Shown here piece by piece: positions 24,937 through 33,413 of a stretch of DNA of 64,000 nt. Each line of letters begins with the position of its first letter. Position 1 is the stretch's first letter. The position numbers and the translations under genes are program-made. The notes under the pieces were generated by a model. It was not told where the DNA came from. It made no database searches and was given only the letters and a program-made list of their open reading frames with translations. The DNA comes from Rubritalea squalenifaciens DSM 18772 (lineage in GTDB: Bacteria > Verrucomicrobiota > Verrucomicrobiia > Verrucomicrobiales > Akkermansiaceae): NCBI RefSeq assembly GCF_900141815.1, contig NZ_FQYR01000008.1, positions 62,001-126,000 of the forward strand. Reading direction: 5' to 3'.

Positions 24937-25338
24937 TTACCAAACGAGGGCGAGAACTTCGCCGCCGATGTTTTGCTTCTTGGCTGTTGCACCAGTCATC
25001 AAACCTTTGGAGGTAGAGATGATGGAGATACCAAGACCATTGAGTACACGCGGGATCTCACCCGCACCAACATACTGACGAAGACCTGGCTTAGACACTC
25101 GCTTGAGGTCTGTGATCACCTTCTCACCAGCGTCGGAGTATTTCACCTTCACTTGGATCTCAGGGAACTTGCCATCTTTTTTGACTTCGTAGTTCCAGAT
25201 GTAACCCTCGTCAGCGAGGATCTGGGCGATGCTTTCCTTAATCTTAGAGTAAGGAGCGGTAAATGTTTCGTTACCTGCGTTAGAAGCGTTCTTCAAACGG
25301 GTAAGGAAATCGGAAATTGGGTCGCTAAGAACTGCCAT
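24937..25338 (-). CDS. rpsH: 30S ribosomal protein S8
   Basis: Binds the central domain of 16S rRNA and in E. coli represses the spc operon. 133 residues. Signatures: DPISDFLTRLKNASNAG at the N-terminus and the C-terminal ISTSKGLMTGATAKKQNIGGE. Only 46 bases separate it from rplE, so rpsN (S14), normally found here, is missing and must be encoded elsewhere. Confidence 0.98.
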   Translation of the reverse strand: MAVLSDPISDFLTRLKNASNAGNETFTAPYSKIKESIAQILADEGYIWNYEVKKDGKFPEIQVKVKYSDAGEKVITDLKRVSKPGLRQYVGAGEIPRVLNGLGISIISTSKGLMTGATAKKQNIGGEVLALVW

Positions 25339-25384
25339 AATATTATTCCTTCTTTAGTTTCTAGTTATTGGACTAATGCAGTAA

Positions 25385-25954
25385 TTAAGCTGCAGACTCC
25401 TCTTTCTTGACTGTCTCACGGAATGGCATGCCAAGTGCACGAAGAAGTGCACGGCCTGCATCATCAGTTTCAGCAGTAGTTACGAAAATGAGGTCGAAAC
25501 CGATCTGACGCTTGATCTGGTCAAGCTCCACTTCTGGGAAGATGGACTGATCTGGAATACCTACGGCGTAGTTGCCACGACCATCAAAGCTCTTTGGTGA
25601 AATACCGCGGAAGTCACGGATGTTTGGAGCTGTGATGTGAATGAAGCGGTCAAGGAATTCCCACATGCGTGCACCACGAAGGGTAACGCGGGCACCCACT
25701 GCTTCACCAGCGCGGACCTTGAAGTTAGCTACGGACTTACGCGCGTAGGAAACGCTTGGCTTCTGGCCAGTAATCTTAGCGATTTCCTCGACGGAGTCTT
25801 CTACTGCCTGCTTACGATCGGAAGCACCACCACAGTGTGTGGTCACTACGATCTTTTCCAAGCGAGGCACCTGATGAGGATTCACACATCCGAGCTCTTC
25901 TTTAAGAGCAGCGAAGACGGTGTCCTCATAATATTTTTGCATTGTTGGTTTCAT
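25385..25954 (-). CDS. rplE: 50S ribosomal protein L5
   Basis: 5S rRNA-binding protein. 189 residues. Signatures: NPHQVPRLEKIVVTTHCGGA, KPSVSYARKSVANFKVRAGE, and the C-terminal GFDLIFVTTAETDDAGRALL. It is separated from rplX by an opposite-strand GNAT gene and therefore opens a second transcription unit (rplE to map). A candidate promoter lies about 135-160 bases upstream. Confidence 0.98.
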   Translation of the reverse strand: MKPTMQKYYEDTVFAALKEELGCVNPHQVPRLEKIVVTTHCGGASDRKQAVEDSVEEIAKITGQKPSVSYARKSVANFKVRAGEAVGARVTLRGARMWEFLDRFIHITAPNIRDFRGISPKSFDGRGNYAVGIPDQSIFPEVELDQIKRQIGFDLIFVTTAETDDAGRALLRALGMPFRETVKKEESAA

Positions 25955-26085
25955 AATTGCGGGTCAGCTTATAGTTGATAATGCTCAGCTTAAGCGCTAC
26001 TCTCCAACGTATTTGGGCGTCCCAAACACGAAGGCGGGCGGGGGCTTTAACTCACTTCCCCCTAAACAGCAAGCGGAAAGAGCCC

Positions 26086-26114
26086 ATTTCACCAAAAAAT
26101 CATCTTTTTGTCAG
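26086..26114 (-). promoter_or_regulatory. Candidate sigma-70 promoter for rplE-rpsH-rplF-...-map
   Basis: On the minus strand CTGACA (26109-26114) and TGAAAT (26086-26091) are separated by exactly 17 bases. Downstream the leader can fold GGGCTC-TTT against AAAGCCCC, a possible regulatory stem. A promoter is required here because a terminator and an opposing gene lie between rplX and rplE. Confidence 0.45.
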
Positions 26115-26180
26115 ATTTCACTCCCCCATCTGAACCTGTTCGGCTAACTGAGGCGCAAGCACACTCACACTAGCGCACAA

Positions 26181-26645
26181 GTGAACAAGTCAAGCATCAC
26201 AGAAACCTCCGACTCCTGCCCCCTACTCCACCAGCGACTTCAGAGCTACGAAGCCGAGTTTTCACCACTGACAGGCAAACAACCAGGCCCCGATGGAAAA
26301 TACATGCTGGATGTGGATCTCACCCTCACCGAGAACCACCTCTACCTACTCGAAGACACCCCAATCGGCTTCTGCATCAAAGGAGAAACAGACGGGCACC
26401 ATGATATCCTGGAGTTCTACATCCAGCCTGAACTGCGCAGTAATGGCCGTGGCGAACAACTCGCCCACGAAATTTTCTCAAGGCACAAGGGTCCATGGCA
26501 AGTACGCCAGATAGAAGGAGCCCACAAAGCAAGAAATTTCTGGCGACGCGCCATCCACAACTACACCGGAGGCCTCTACTCAGAGGAACAACTCCACGAC
26601 CCCTACTGGGGCCCAGTGACCCGCCAGAGATTCACCTCACTTTGA
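26181..26645 (+). CDS. GNAT-family N-acetyltransferase inside the spc operon
   Basis: Probable acyl-CoA-dependent acetyltransferase. 154 residues from a GTG at 26181. The core pattern is LYLLEDTPIGFCIKG (beta strands), HDILEFYIQPELRSNGRGEQLAHEIF (the R/Q-x-x-G-x-G/A acetyl-CoA motif) and the ARNFWRRAIHNYTG segment typical of the C-terminal GNAT motif. The substrate is unknown; small molecules or ribosomal protein N-termini are both conceivable. It is encoded opposite to the ribosomal protein genes on both sides, between rplX and rplE, a position that is uninterrupted in most bacteria. Codon use looks similar to nearby plus-strand genes. Confidence 0.85.
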   Translation: MNKSSITETSDSCPLLHQRLQSYEAEFSPLTGKQPGPDGKYMLDVDLTLTENHLYLLEDTPIGFCIKGETDGHHDILEFYIQPELRSNGRGEQLAHEIFSRHKGPWQVRQIEGAHKARNFWRRAIHNYTGGLYSEEQLHDPYWGPVTRQRFTSL

Positions 26646-26661
26646 GCCCGACCTTGAAACG

Positions 26662-26689
26662 AAAAAAGCGGCCTCCATTGGAAGCCGCT
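26662..26689 (-). terminator. Intrinsic terminator after rplX
   Basis: On the minus strand AGCGGC / GCCGCT with an inner TCC / GGA stem (26667-26689) is followed by five Us (26662-26666). It closes the rpsL-to-rplX transcript 29 bases after the rplX stop. The palindrome also lies just past the end of the GNAT gene but lacks a U-tract in that direction. Confidence 0.78.
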
Positions 26690-26717
26690 CTTGGGAATAT
26701 CTGATATTCGGATGGGA

Positions 26718-26939
26718 TTAGTCCACCTTCTTAACGTTGGAGATGTGGATTGGACCATCCATCTCAACAATGCCACCCTCTTGGTTCTGTTCAGAACGAC
26801 GGACAGCTTTTTTGATCTTACGGACACCTTCCACAATAACTTGCTGCTTAGCAACGTTTACGGAAGTAACTGTACCAGTTTTGCCTTTGTGGCCGCCGGA
26901 GATCACTTTGACGGTGTCACCCTTTTTAACGTGTGCCAT
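26718..26939 (-). CDS. rplX: 50S ribosomal protein L24
   Basis: Early assembly protein of the large subunit, KOW domain. 73 residues, shorter than the 100-residue norm and ending right after the ISNVKKVD segment. The KOW motif [19 protein letters not shown] is clear. Last gene of the first half of the ribosomal protein locus, followed by a terminator. Confidence 0.96.
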   Translation of the reverse strand: MAHVKKGDTVKVISGGHKGKTGTVTSVNVAKQQVIVEGVRKIKKAVRRSEQNQEGGIVEMDGPIHISNVKKVD

Positions 26940-26964
26940 GATATTATCTGCTTTCAGTTTAGGG

Positions 26965-27330
26965 TTAGAGCACCTCTGGAGCGAGGGAAACGATTTTCAT
27001 GAACTTCTTATCACGGAGTTCACGAGCAACCGGTCCGAAGATACGAGTGCCTTTAGGGTTATTGTCCTTGTCGATGATGACGATAGCGTTGTTATCGAAA
27101 CGAAGCACTGAACCATCTTCACGACGGATCGGAGCTGCTGTACGTACAACAACCGCCTTCACAACAGAACCTTTCTTGATGGTTGCAGTCGGGATTGCTT
27201 CACGAACGTGAGCAGTGATGATATCACCCACGTTTGCGACCTTGGAACGAGTTCCAAGAACACCGATCATCTTTGCGGTACGAGCACCGGTGTTATCGGC
27301 GATCGAAACCTTGGATTCCATTTGAATCAT
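26965..27330 (-). CDS. rplN: 50S ribosomal protein L14
   Basis: rRNA-binding protein at the subunit interface and the target of RsfS, which is also encoded in this window. 121 residues from ATG 27328-27330 ([17 protein letters not shown]); the longer frame would add 21 residues of non-L14 sequence. Conserved: [29 protein letters not shown]. Confidence 0.98.
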   Translation of the reverse strand: MIQMESKVSIADNTGARTAKMIGVLGTRSKVANVGDIITAHVREAIPTATIKKGSVVKAVVVRTAAPIRREDGSVLRFDNNAIVIIDKDNNPKGTRIFGPVARELRDKKFMKIVSLAPEVL

Positions 27331-27369
27331 AAAAGTTCTTCTAGTTAGTAGTTTGCAATTCTTAGAAAG

Positions 27370-27393
27370 ATGCGGCACCCGGAAGTGCCGCAT
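27370..27393 (-). other. Stem-loop between rpsQ and rplN
   Basis: Perfect 9-bp stem ATGCGGCAC / GTGCCGCAT (27370-27378 with 27385-27393), 6-base loop, followed on the minus strand by CTTTCTAAG. Starts 7 bases after the rpsQ stop. Probably an mRNA stability or attenuation element. Confidence 0.55.
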
Positions 27394-27399
27394 AACAAA

Positions 27400-27666
27400 T
27401 TAGTGAGAAAGCACCTCTGCGAGAACCCAGCACTTCTTCTTGGAGATTGGCTTGGTCTCAGTGATGCGCACCTTGTCACCTACAGCGGCCTGACCCTCTT
27501 CATCGTGAGCGTAGAATTTCTTCGTACGCTTAACGATCTTCTTGAAGCGAGGGTGAGGTACACGGGCTACGTATTCCACCACGATGGTCTTATCCATCTT
27601 AGTAGAAACAACAACGCCGACGCGGGACTTACGCAAACCTGGCTTATTAGTAGTTGATTCGCTCAT
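27400..27666 (-). CDS. rpsQ: 30S ribosomal protein S17
   Basis: Early-binding small-subunit protein with an OB fold. 88 residues. Signatures: [17 protein letters not shown], and [20 protein letters not shown]. Between rpmC and rplN as usual. Confidence 0.98.
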   Translation of the reverse strand: MSESTTNKPGLRKSRVGVVVSTKMDKTIVVEYVARVPHPRFKKIVKRTKKFYAHDEEGQAAVGDKVRITETKPISKKKCWVLAEVLSH

Positions 27667-27687
27667 GATTTTCGATTCCTTGTGTTA

Positions 27688-27894
27688 TTATTGTTCGGCC
27701 TTGTTACGAAGCTCGGTGAGAACGGTGTTCACACGGGCTACTTCACGACGTACTTCTTTGATACGGGCGGTATTCTCGAGCTGGCCAGTAGCCTGCTGGA
27801 GACGGAGATTAAGGCTTTCCTGCTTGAGGTCACGAAGACGGTTGGTCAGTTCCTCAACAGAAAGCTCGCGGATTTCGCTAATTTTAGTTGCCAT
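27688..27894 (-). CDS. rpmC: 50S ribosomal protein L29
   Basis: Small helical protein near the exit tunnel. 68 residues. Pattern: [20 protein letters not shown]...[27 protein letters not shown]. Normal order rplP-rpmC-rpsQ. Confidence 0.97.
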   Translation of the reverse strand: MATKISEIRELSVEELTNRLRDLKQESLNLRLQQATGQLENTARIKEVRREVARVNTVLTELRNKAEQ

Positions 27895-27932
27895 GGTATT
27901 TGGTCAATGTTTCGCGGTTCTAGATGCGAGGA

Positions 27933-28352
27933 TTAGCTGAGCTTGTTACGCTCGATGAAACGAGTGCGGAAGCCGAGCTTGTTTGATGCGAGGCGAAGTG
28001 CCTCTTTAGCAGCTGCCTCAGGAACACCAGCAACCTCAAAGATTACTGTACCTGGCTTGATCACTGCTACCCAACGGTCTACAGCGCCCTTACCTTTACC
28101 CATACGAGTTTCTGGTGGACGGCTGGTGACTGATCTGTGAGGGAAGATTCGGATCCATACTTTACCCTTACGCTTGAGGTAACGGTTGATGGAAATACGG
28201 CATGCTTCAATCTGACGGTTGGACATCCAAGCGCGTCCGAGGGACTGAAGACCATAGTCACCGAAGCTCACGTCAGTACCGCGCTGGGCGTTACCGCCAC
28301 GGTTACCACGTTGGAACTTACGGAACTTGGTGCGTTTTGGCATTAAAGGCAT
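27933..28352 (-). CDS. rplP: 50S ribosomal protein L16
   Basis: Organises the A-site region of the large subunit. 139 residues. Signatures: [17 protein letters not shown] near the start, [39 protein letters not shown]. An AGGAGG sequence precedes the start. The frame allows [10 protein letters not shown] or MPKRTKF as beginning. Confidence 0.98.
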   Translation of the reverse strand: MPLMPKRTKFRKFQRGNRGGNAQRGTDVSFGDYGLQSLGRAWMSNRQIEACRISINRYLKRKGKVWIRIFPHRSVTSRPPETRMGKGKGAVDRWVAVIKPGTVIFEVAGVPEAAAKEALRLASNKLGFRTRFIERNKLS

Positions 28353-28402
28353 AGTTTTGTCCTCCTAAATTCTATAGTTAATGTTCTTAGTTTCGGTAAG
28401 AC

Positions 28403-29104
28403 TTAGCCTTGGCGACGCTCGCGAGCTGGACGACGTCCGCCACGATTACCGCGACCTTGGCCACCACCGGCGTTTACCTTCTCTTCCTTCTTGTTGATCC
28501 ATACCTTCACACCGATGATACCATAAACGGTGGAAGCCTCTGCAAAGCCGTAGTCGATAGGTACACGAAGTGTCTGAAGAGGCACTTTACCTTCACGGTA
28601 CCACTCTGCACGAGCAATGTCAGCACCACCAAGACGTCCTGCACAGCGGATACGGATACCGTCGGCACCGAAGTCCATGGCAGTCTGGATGGAGCGTTTC
28701 ATCGCACGGCGGAAAGCAATACGGCGCTCGAGCTGAACGGCGATGTTTTCTGCCACGAGCTGAGCGTCGAGCTCAGGCTTGCGGATTTCAATGATGTCGA
28801 TCTTCACTTGGCAACCACCACAGATCTTGGAGATGTCTGTGGTCATTTTCTCGATCTCAGAACCCTTACGGCCGATAACAAGACCAGGGCGTGAGGTGTG
28901 AAGAGTAACACGAACACTGTTCCATGCGCGCTCGATGGTCACGCGGGAGAGTGCTGCGAACTGAAGACGGCCCTTGATGTACTTACGTACCTTGAGGTCT
29001 TCATGAAGCTTGTTGGCGTAGTCTGAGCCGGTGGCATACCACTTGGAGCGCCAGTCCTTGCTGACTGCGAGGCGGAATGCGATCGGATTTACTTTCTGTC
29101 CCAT
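28403..29104 (-). CDS. rpsC: 30S ribosomal protein S3 with RG-rich tail
   Basis: mRNA entry-channel protein with KH domain. 233 residues. Conserved [29 protein letters not shown] (KH GxxG-type loop) and the C-terminal [20 protein letters not shown]. The last 25 residues are Gly/Arg-rich ([17 protein letters not shown]), echoing the RGG-rich extension of S5, its neighbour at the mRNA entry site. Confidence 0.98.
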   Translation of the reverse strand: MGQKVNPIAFRLAVSKDWRSKWYATGSDYANKLHEDLKVRKYIKGRLQFAALSRVTIERAWNSVRVTLHTSRPGLVIGRKGSEIEKMTTDISKICGGCQVKIDIIEIRKPELDAQLVAENIAVQLERRIAFRRAMKRSIQTAMDFGADGIRIRCAGRLGGADIARAEWYREGKVPLQTLRVPIDYGFAEASTVYGIIGVKVWINKKEEKVNAGGGQGRGNRGGRRPARERRQG

Positions 29105-29131
29105 AATATTGGTTCTTTAAGTAGTTTGTGG

Positions 29132-29473
29132 TTATGCCTCGGCCTTAGGGGCGAGTGTGATGAAGATATGACTCGTGCGCTTGCGGATAGCACCTGCGGA
29201 TCCGCGTGCACGTGGCTTGAATCGGCGGAAGGTAGGACCTTCACCGATGACGGCTTCCTTGACGTAGAGGTCGTCTGCATCAAGTTCGAAGTTGTTTTCT
29301 GCGTTAGCAATAGCGCTCTTCAGGGTCTTGCCGATAAGGAAAGCAGCTTTCTTCGGAGTGAAGGTAAGTGCGTCAATGGCAGCAGACACAGGAAGACCTT
29401 GGATTTCACGAGCCACATCACGTGCCTTCTTGGCAGAGATGCGAGCAAATTTGTATGTTGATTTAACTTCCAT
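29132..29473 (-). CDS. rplV: 50S ribosomal protein L22
   Basis: Lines the peptide exit tunnel. 113 residues. Signatures: YKFARISAKKARDVAREIQG, and the C-terminal FRRFKPRARGSAGAIRKRTSHI. Separated from rpsS by the inserted coiled-coil gene, whereas in most bacteria rpsS and rplV are adjacent. Confidence 0.98.
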   Translation of the reverse strand: MEVKSTYKFARISAKKARDVAREIQGLPVSAAIDALTFTPKKAAFLIGKTLKSAIANAENNFELDADDLYVKEAVIGEGPTFRRFKPRARGSAGAIRKRTSHIFITLAPKAEA

Positions 29474-29505
29474 CGTTGTAGTTCCGTTGGATGATTTGTT
29501 CCTGA

Positions 29506-30228
29506 TTATTTAATCTTGATTGTTGCGATGTCACCGAGGCGAACCGCGTTTTTGGTGTCTTCGACTTTGATTACCAGGGCTCCAGATATATCTGGTCTGA
29601 CCCCGGCGATCATTGCTTCTGCGATTTGGCTGTTACCGCGCATGATGCGGAATGTCATCCCCATGCGCACTTGCTGCTTTGCCCCCGCGTTCAGCACCAA
29701 CAGGCCGGATTGACCGTCAATACTAATGACTTTGGCTTCCTGTAAGTTACCTAAGTCTACTTGGGGACGCGGCTTGTGCCCTAAACCGAGCTCGACGTCA
29801 AGTCCTCTGATTGCAGATTCGACTTTTAGTCTTGCTTCGGGATCGGCAGCAAAGGCGGTTTTGAGGTACTCCTGCATCGAAGCTTTGAGTTCCAGAGACG
29901 CTTTTTCAAGCGACGCTAGTTTGTCCTCGAGCACCTTGCGGTTAGCCACTGCTTGCTTGAGTCGTTCATCGTCAGTCCCTAGCGGGTAGGTTCCGAGCGC
30001 CTCAAGTTCCAAGCGGATTTTCTCTAGCTCTCCGTTCGCGTCCTGCGCCTGCTTGTTGGCATTAGCAAGGGCTGCGGAGAGGTTCTGATTCTGTGAACGC
30101 AGGCTTCGAACTTCTTGTTCTAGCCTGCGGATGCGGGCATCGCGTTCGTCTGAATCTTGCGCCTGCCCCACCCCGGCTGCCAGGACCAGAAGCCCGAACA
30201 GTACCAGAAGTTGTGAAAACAGACGCAT
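29506..30228 (-). CDS. Exported coiled-coil protein between rpsS and rplV
   Basis: Unknown function. 240 residues. A signal peptide (LLVLFGLLVLAAGVGQAQ) predicts export. Residues about 26-130 are rich in Glu, Gln, Leu and Lys with heptad-like spacing (RIRRLEQEVRSLRSQNQNL, LEDKLASLEKASLELKAS), a coiled coil. The last 80 residues form a small beta-rich domain (AKVISIDGQSGLLVLNAGA, ending LGDIATIKIK). It is transcribed in line with the ribosomal protein genes, 20 bases after rpsS and 32 bases before rplV, so it is almost certainly co-transcribed. The architecture and C-terminal pattern match the protein encoded at 54296. An envelope role is likely; why it should be tied to ribosome synthesis is unclear. 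Confidence 0.85.
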   Translation of the reverse strand: MRLFSQLLVLFGLLVLAAGVGQAQDSDERDARIRRLEQEVRSLRSQNQNLSAALANANKQAQDANGELEKIRLELEALGTYPLGTDDERLKQAVANRKVLEDKLASLEKASLELKASMQEYLKTAFAADPEARLKVESAIRGLDVELGLGHKPRPQVDLGNLQEAKVISIDGQSGLLVLNAGAKQQVRMGMTFRIMRGNSQIAEAMIAGVRPDISGALVIKVEDTKNAVRLGDIATIKIK

Positions 30229-30248
30229 GAGACGAGTGAATCTAAGAA

Positions 30249-30518
30249 TTACTTCTTACCGATACCTCCGTGAGCTTTGAAGATACGCGTAGGAGCGAAT
30301 TCCCCGAGCTTGTGGCCCACCATGTTCTCAGTCACGTAGACAGCGACGAATGTCTTGCCATTGTGAACTGCGAAGTTGTGACCTACGAAGTCAGGCGTGA
30401 TCATGGAACGGCGGCTCCAGGTTTTGATCGGCTTCTTATTGTTTGCTTCAATAGCAGCATCGATCTTATCCAGAAGTTTTTGGTCCACGAATGGTCCTTT
30501 TTTAAGCGATCTAGGCAT
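30249..30518 (-). CDS. rpsS: 30S ribosomal protein S19
   Basis: Head protein of the small subunit. 89 residues. [40 protein letters not shown] and [19 protein letters not shown] are diagnostic. Follows rplB; the next gene downstream is the exported coiled-coil protein. Confidence 0.98.
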   Translation of the reverse strand: MPRSLKKGPFVDQKLLDKIDAAIEANNKKPIKTWSRRSMITPDFVGHNFAVHNGKTFVAVYVTENMVGHKLGEFAPTRIFKAHGGIGKK

Positions 30519-30546
30519 AGTTCTAAATAGTTATAAGTTCAGTTGA

Positions 30547-31389
30547 TTAGCGGTTCTTGGTCTTGCGACGCTGTACAATGAACTTGTCGCTAGCCTTTTT
30601 CTTCTTACGTGTCTTCTGGCCTTTGGTGTGACCCCAAGGTGACTTCAGGTGCTGACGACCACCACCGGACTTGGACTTACCCTCACCACCACCGTTCGGG
30701 TGGTCGACTGGGTTCATACACATACCACGGACGGTAGGACGAACACCCTGCCAACGTGTACGACCAGCCTTGCCGGAAACCTCGTTCATGTGATCGCGGT
30801 TACCTACCTGGCCGATGGTGCAGAGGCAGTTTTCGTTGAACTTACGGATCTCGCCGGATGGCATCTTCACCAATGCATAACCAGTTTCACGGTTGGAAAC
30901 GATGGCCTGCTGACCTGCGGAACGTGCTACCTTACCACCTGCACCCGGAACGAGCTCGATGTTGTGGACAGCTGTACCAAGTGGTACGTTCTTCAGTGGT
31001 GTAGCATTACCAGGCTTAGGAGCTACTTTCTCACCTGCGACAACAGTGTTGCCAACTGTGAGACCAACAGGAGCAAGGATGTAGCTCTTCTGACCGTCAG
31101 CGTACTCGATGAGTGCAATGCGGCATGTACGGTTTGGATCGTACTCGATAGCTACAACTGTTGCTTCTACGTCAAACTTACGACGCTTGAAGTCGATGAG
31201 ACGGTACTTGCGCTTGTGACCACCACCGATGTGACGGCAAGTGATGCGACCGCGGTTGTTACGTCCACCAGTCTTTTTAAGCGGAGCAGTAAGGGACTTC
31301 TCTGGAGTCGACTTAGTGATCTCCTCGAATGTGTTCCAGACCTTGTAGCGGTTGGCTGGAGTTACTGGTTTGAATGTTTTTAAAGGCAT
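30547..31389 (-). CDS. rplB: 50S ribosomal protein L2
   Basis: Core protein needed for subunit joining and peptidyl transfer. 280 residues. Signatures: [40 protein letters not shown], and the conserved C-terminal [18 protein letters not shown] with the essential His region. Confidence 0.98.
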   Translation of the reverse strand: MPLKTFKPVTPANRYKVWNTFEEITKSTPEKSLTAPLKKTGGRNNRGRITCRHIGGGHKRKYRLIDFKRRKFDVEATVVAIEYDPNRTCRIALIEYADGQKSYILAPVGLTVGNTVVAGEKVAPKPGNATPLKNVPLGTAVHNIELVPGAGGKVARSAGQQAIVSNRETGYALVKMPSGEIRKFNENCLCTIGQVGNRDHMNEVSGKAGRTRWQGVRPTVRGMCMNPVDHPNGGGEGKSKSGGGRQHLKSPWGHTKGQKTRKKKKASDKFIVQRRKTKNR

Positions 31390-31450
31390 TTCGCTATTCC
31401 TTTCGAATGTTAGTATTTCGTTTTTGCAGCGGATTGACTCCGTCTAAACC

Positions 31451-31735
31451 TTAGACGAGGTCGAGAGTCTCACCGTCCTTGAGACGGACGATGGCCTTCT
31501 TCCAGTTAGCGGTGCGGCCCGCGTCACTGCGGCGTTGGCGTTTCTTTTTGCCGTTGTAGTTGCATGTGCGTACAGACTCAACCTTCTTGCCGAAGAGCTG
31601 TTCTACAGCACGCTTGATTTCGAGCTTGTTTGCCCTAGGTGCCACCTTAAGAACAAACTCGTTGTTCAACTCCTGGAGGAGAGTAGCTTTTTCACTGAGG
31701 CGAACGGTGTCGATGACTTGATAAATGTCTTTCAT
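31451..31735 (-). CDS. rplW: 50S ribosomal protein L23
   Basis: Docking site at the tunnel exit for trigger factor and SRP. 94 residues. Pattern: SEKATLLQELNNEFVLKVAP, NKLEIKRAVEQLFGKKVESV, and a short C-terminal LKDGETLDLV. The stop codon lies within a small stem-loop CGTCTAA / TTAGACG (31441-31457). Confidence 0.97.
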   Translation of the reverse strand: MKDIYQVIDTVRLSEKATLLQELNNEFVLKVAPRANKLEIKRAVEQLFGKKVESVRTCNYNGKKKRQRRSDAGRTANWKKAIVRLKDGETLDLV

Positions 31736-31755
31736 CGTTTTCTATTCGGTTTGGG

Positions 31756-32364
31756 TTATGCTGTGCGCTTAGCGAGTGTTTCGAGAGCGTCGTTCACGAT
31801 GACGATAGCGTTAGCGTGGAGGATTTGCTCCACGTTTACTTCTGCTGCAGTCATGAGAAGAACGTTCTGTACGTTACGTCCAGCGAGGTAGGTCTTCTCG
31901 TCGAAGCTACCAGCGATGACGAGCACCTTCTTGGCGTCGGTCATACCCTTGATAGCGGAAACGAAAGACTTGGTCTTGCCGTCTGCGATCTCGAAGGAGT
32001 CAACAGCGAGTACACGCTCGGAAGCGATGACTTCACCGAGAACCTTACGAAGAGCAAGCTTACGTACGCTCTTGGTGACCTTCTTGTTGTAGCTGCGTGG
32101 CTTAGGTCCGAAGACAACGCCACCACCCACGAAGATTGGTGCACCCTTGTCGCCGTGACGTGCGTTACCAGTACCCTTCTGACGGTACATTTTCTTACCA
32201 GTGCCACTTACTTCAGAACGAGTCTTGGAGTTAGCGGAACCAGTACGACGGTTTGCGCGGTAGGCAGTAATCAAGTCGTGCACTGCTTGTGCACCCTTGT
32301 CGCCTTCAACAACAGTGATGTTGGCTGCCTTGGCGTCGGAGATTGAAAGTAGTTTTCCTGACAT
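31756..32364 (-). CDS. rplD: 50S ribosomal protein L4
   Basis: Tunnel protein that in E. coli also represses the S10 operon. 202 residues. Signatures: YRANRRTGSANSKTRSEVSG, RQKGTGNARHGDKGAPIFVG, and a C-terminal half with VLLMTAAEVNVEQILHANAIV. 15 bases before rplW... in the standard C-D-W order. Confidence 0.98.
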   Translation of the reverse strand: MSGKLLSISDAKAANITVVEGDKGAQAVHDLITAYRANRRTGSANSKTRSEVSGTGKKMYRQKGTGNARHGDKGAPIFVGGGVVFGPKPRSYNKKVTKSVRKLALRKVLGEVIASERVLAVDSFEIADGKTKSFVSAIKGMTDAKKVLVIAGSFDEKTYLAGRNVQNVLLMTAAEVNVEQILHANAIVIVNDALETLAKRTA

Positions 32365-32389
32365 TTCAGTGATCCTTTCTTAATTAATA

Positions 32390-33037
32390 TTACTTGTTAG
32401 CGCCCTTAACTGCTGGACGAACGACAACGTAACCACCCTTGTGGCCCGGAACGGCACCTGATACGAGGATGACATTGTCTTCAGCGCGGACCTGAACAAC
32501 TTTGAGATTCTGAACAGTACGACGATACTGGCCGTGACGACCTGGCATCTTCTTGTTCTTCCATACACGACCTGGCCATGTACCGGCACCGATACCACCA
32601 GGACGGCGGTGCATCATGTGACCGTGTGAGTCAGGCTGACCGGAGAAGTTGTAACGCTTAACAACACCCTGGAAACCTTTACCCTTGGTTGTACCGATTA
32701 CGTCAACGGTCTGACCGTCTTCGAAAAGGGTAGCACCTGGGTGTGCTTCCTCAGTGTTAGGAAGATCTGCGTCGCTAGTGAAGCGGAACTCCTTAACAAG
32801 CTTCTTGGCGTTTGCGCCGTACTTCTTGAAATGACCTTTGGTTGGAGCGTTGAGGCGGTTTTCCTTTTGCTCGTCGTAACCGATCTGAACTGCGGAGTAA
32901 CCGTCAGATTCAGTGGTCTTGAGCTGGAGGAATTCGTTACCTGCTACGTCGATCACAGTGACAGGGATCATGATTCCTGCTTCCTGGTCGAAGACGCGAG
33001 TCATACCTACTTTTTTACCTAATAGTCCGAGTGACAT
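32390..33037 (-). CDS. rplC: 50S ribosomal protein L3
   Basis: Early-assembly protein near the peptidyl transferase centre. 215 residues. MSLGLLGKKVGMTRVFDQEA at the start, TKGKGFQGVVKRYNFSGQP, MHRRPGGIGAGTWPGRVWK and MPGRHGQYRRT are diagnostic. Confidence 0.98.
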   Translation of the reverse strand: MSLGLLGKKVGMTRVFDQEAGIMIPVTVIDVAGNEFLQLKTTESDGYSAVQIGYDEQKENRLNAPTKGHFKKYGANAKKLVKEFRFTSDADLPNTEEAHPGATLFEDGQTVDVIGTTKGKGFQGVVKRYNFSGQPDSHGHMMHRRPGGIGAGTWPGRVWKNKKMPGRHGQYRRTVQNLKVVQVRAEDNVILVSGAVPGHKGGYVVVRPAVKGANK

Positions 33038-33064
33038 ATCTTATGATTTCTACTTGGTTAGGGC

Positions 33065-33373
33065 TCAGATACGGATTGCGATGTCTACACCAGCTGGAAG
33101 ATTAAGCTTCTTGAGCTCATCTACGGTGCGGGCTGTAGGGTCTACGATATCAAGCAAGCGCTTGTGGGTCCGGATCTCGAATTGGTCGGCTGACTTCTTG
33201 TTCTGGTTAACAGAACGGTTAACGCTGAATTTTTCAACGCGAGTCGGCAGAGGAATCGGGCCGGCCACCTTAGCACCTGTACGCTTGGCGGTCTCGACGA
33301 TCTCCTGTGCGGAACGATCGATCGCACGATGATCGTAGGCGCGGAGACGGATTCTAATCTTCTGATTTTCCAT
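33065..33373 (-). CDS. rpsJ: 30S ribosomal protein S10
   Basis: Head protein; also an antitermination factor (NusE). 102 residues. [20 protein letters not shown] and [17 protein letters not shown] are diagnostic. It follows fusA by 40 bases; the tuf gene that commonly separates fusA from rpsJ is absent, so the str and S10 groups are joined. Confidence 0.98.
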   Translation of the reverse strand: MENQKIRIRLRAYDHRAIDRSAQEIVETAKRTGAKVAGPIPLPTRVEKFSVNRSVNQNKKSADQFEIRTHKRLLDIVDPTARTVDELKKLNLPAGVDIAIRI

Positions 33374-33413
33374 AATGAAGATGTATTGTTTTTACCTTGT
33401 TATTGTTTGTTGA

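Noticed and set aside
26181-26645. A mobile element inserted in the spc operon
   Set aside because: No transposase, terminal repeats or target duplication were found around the GNAT gene; only the terminator palindrome is present.
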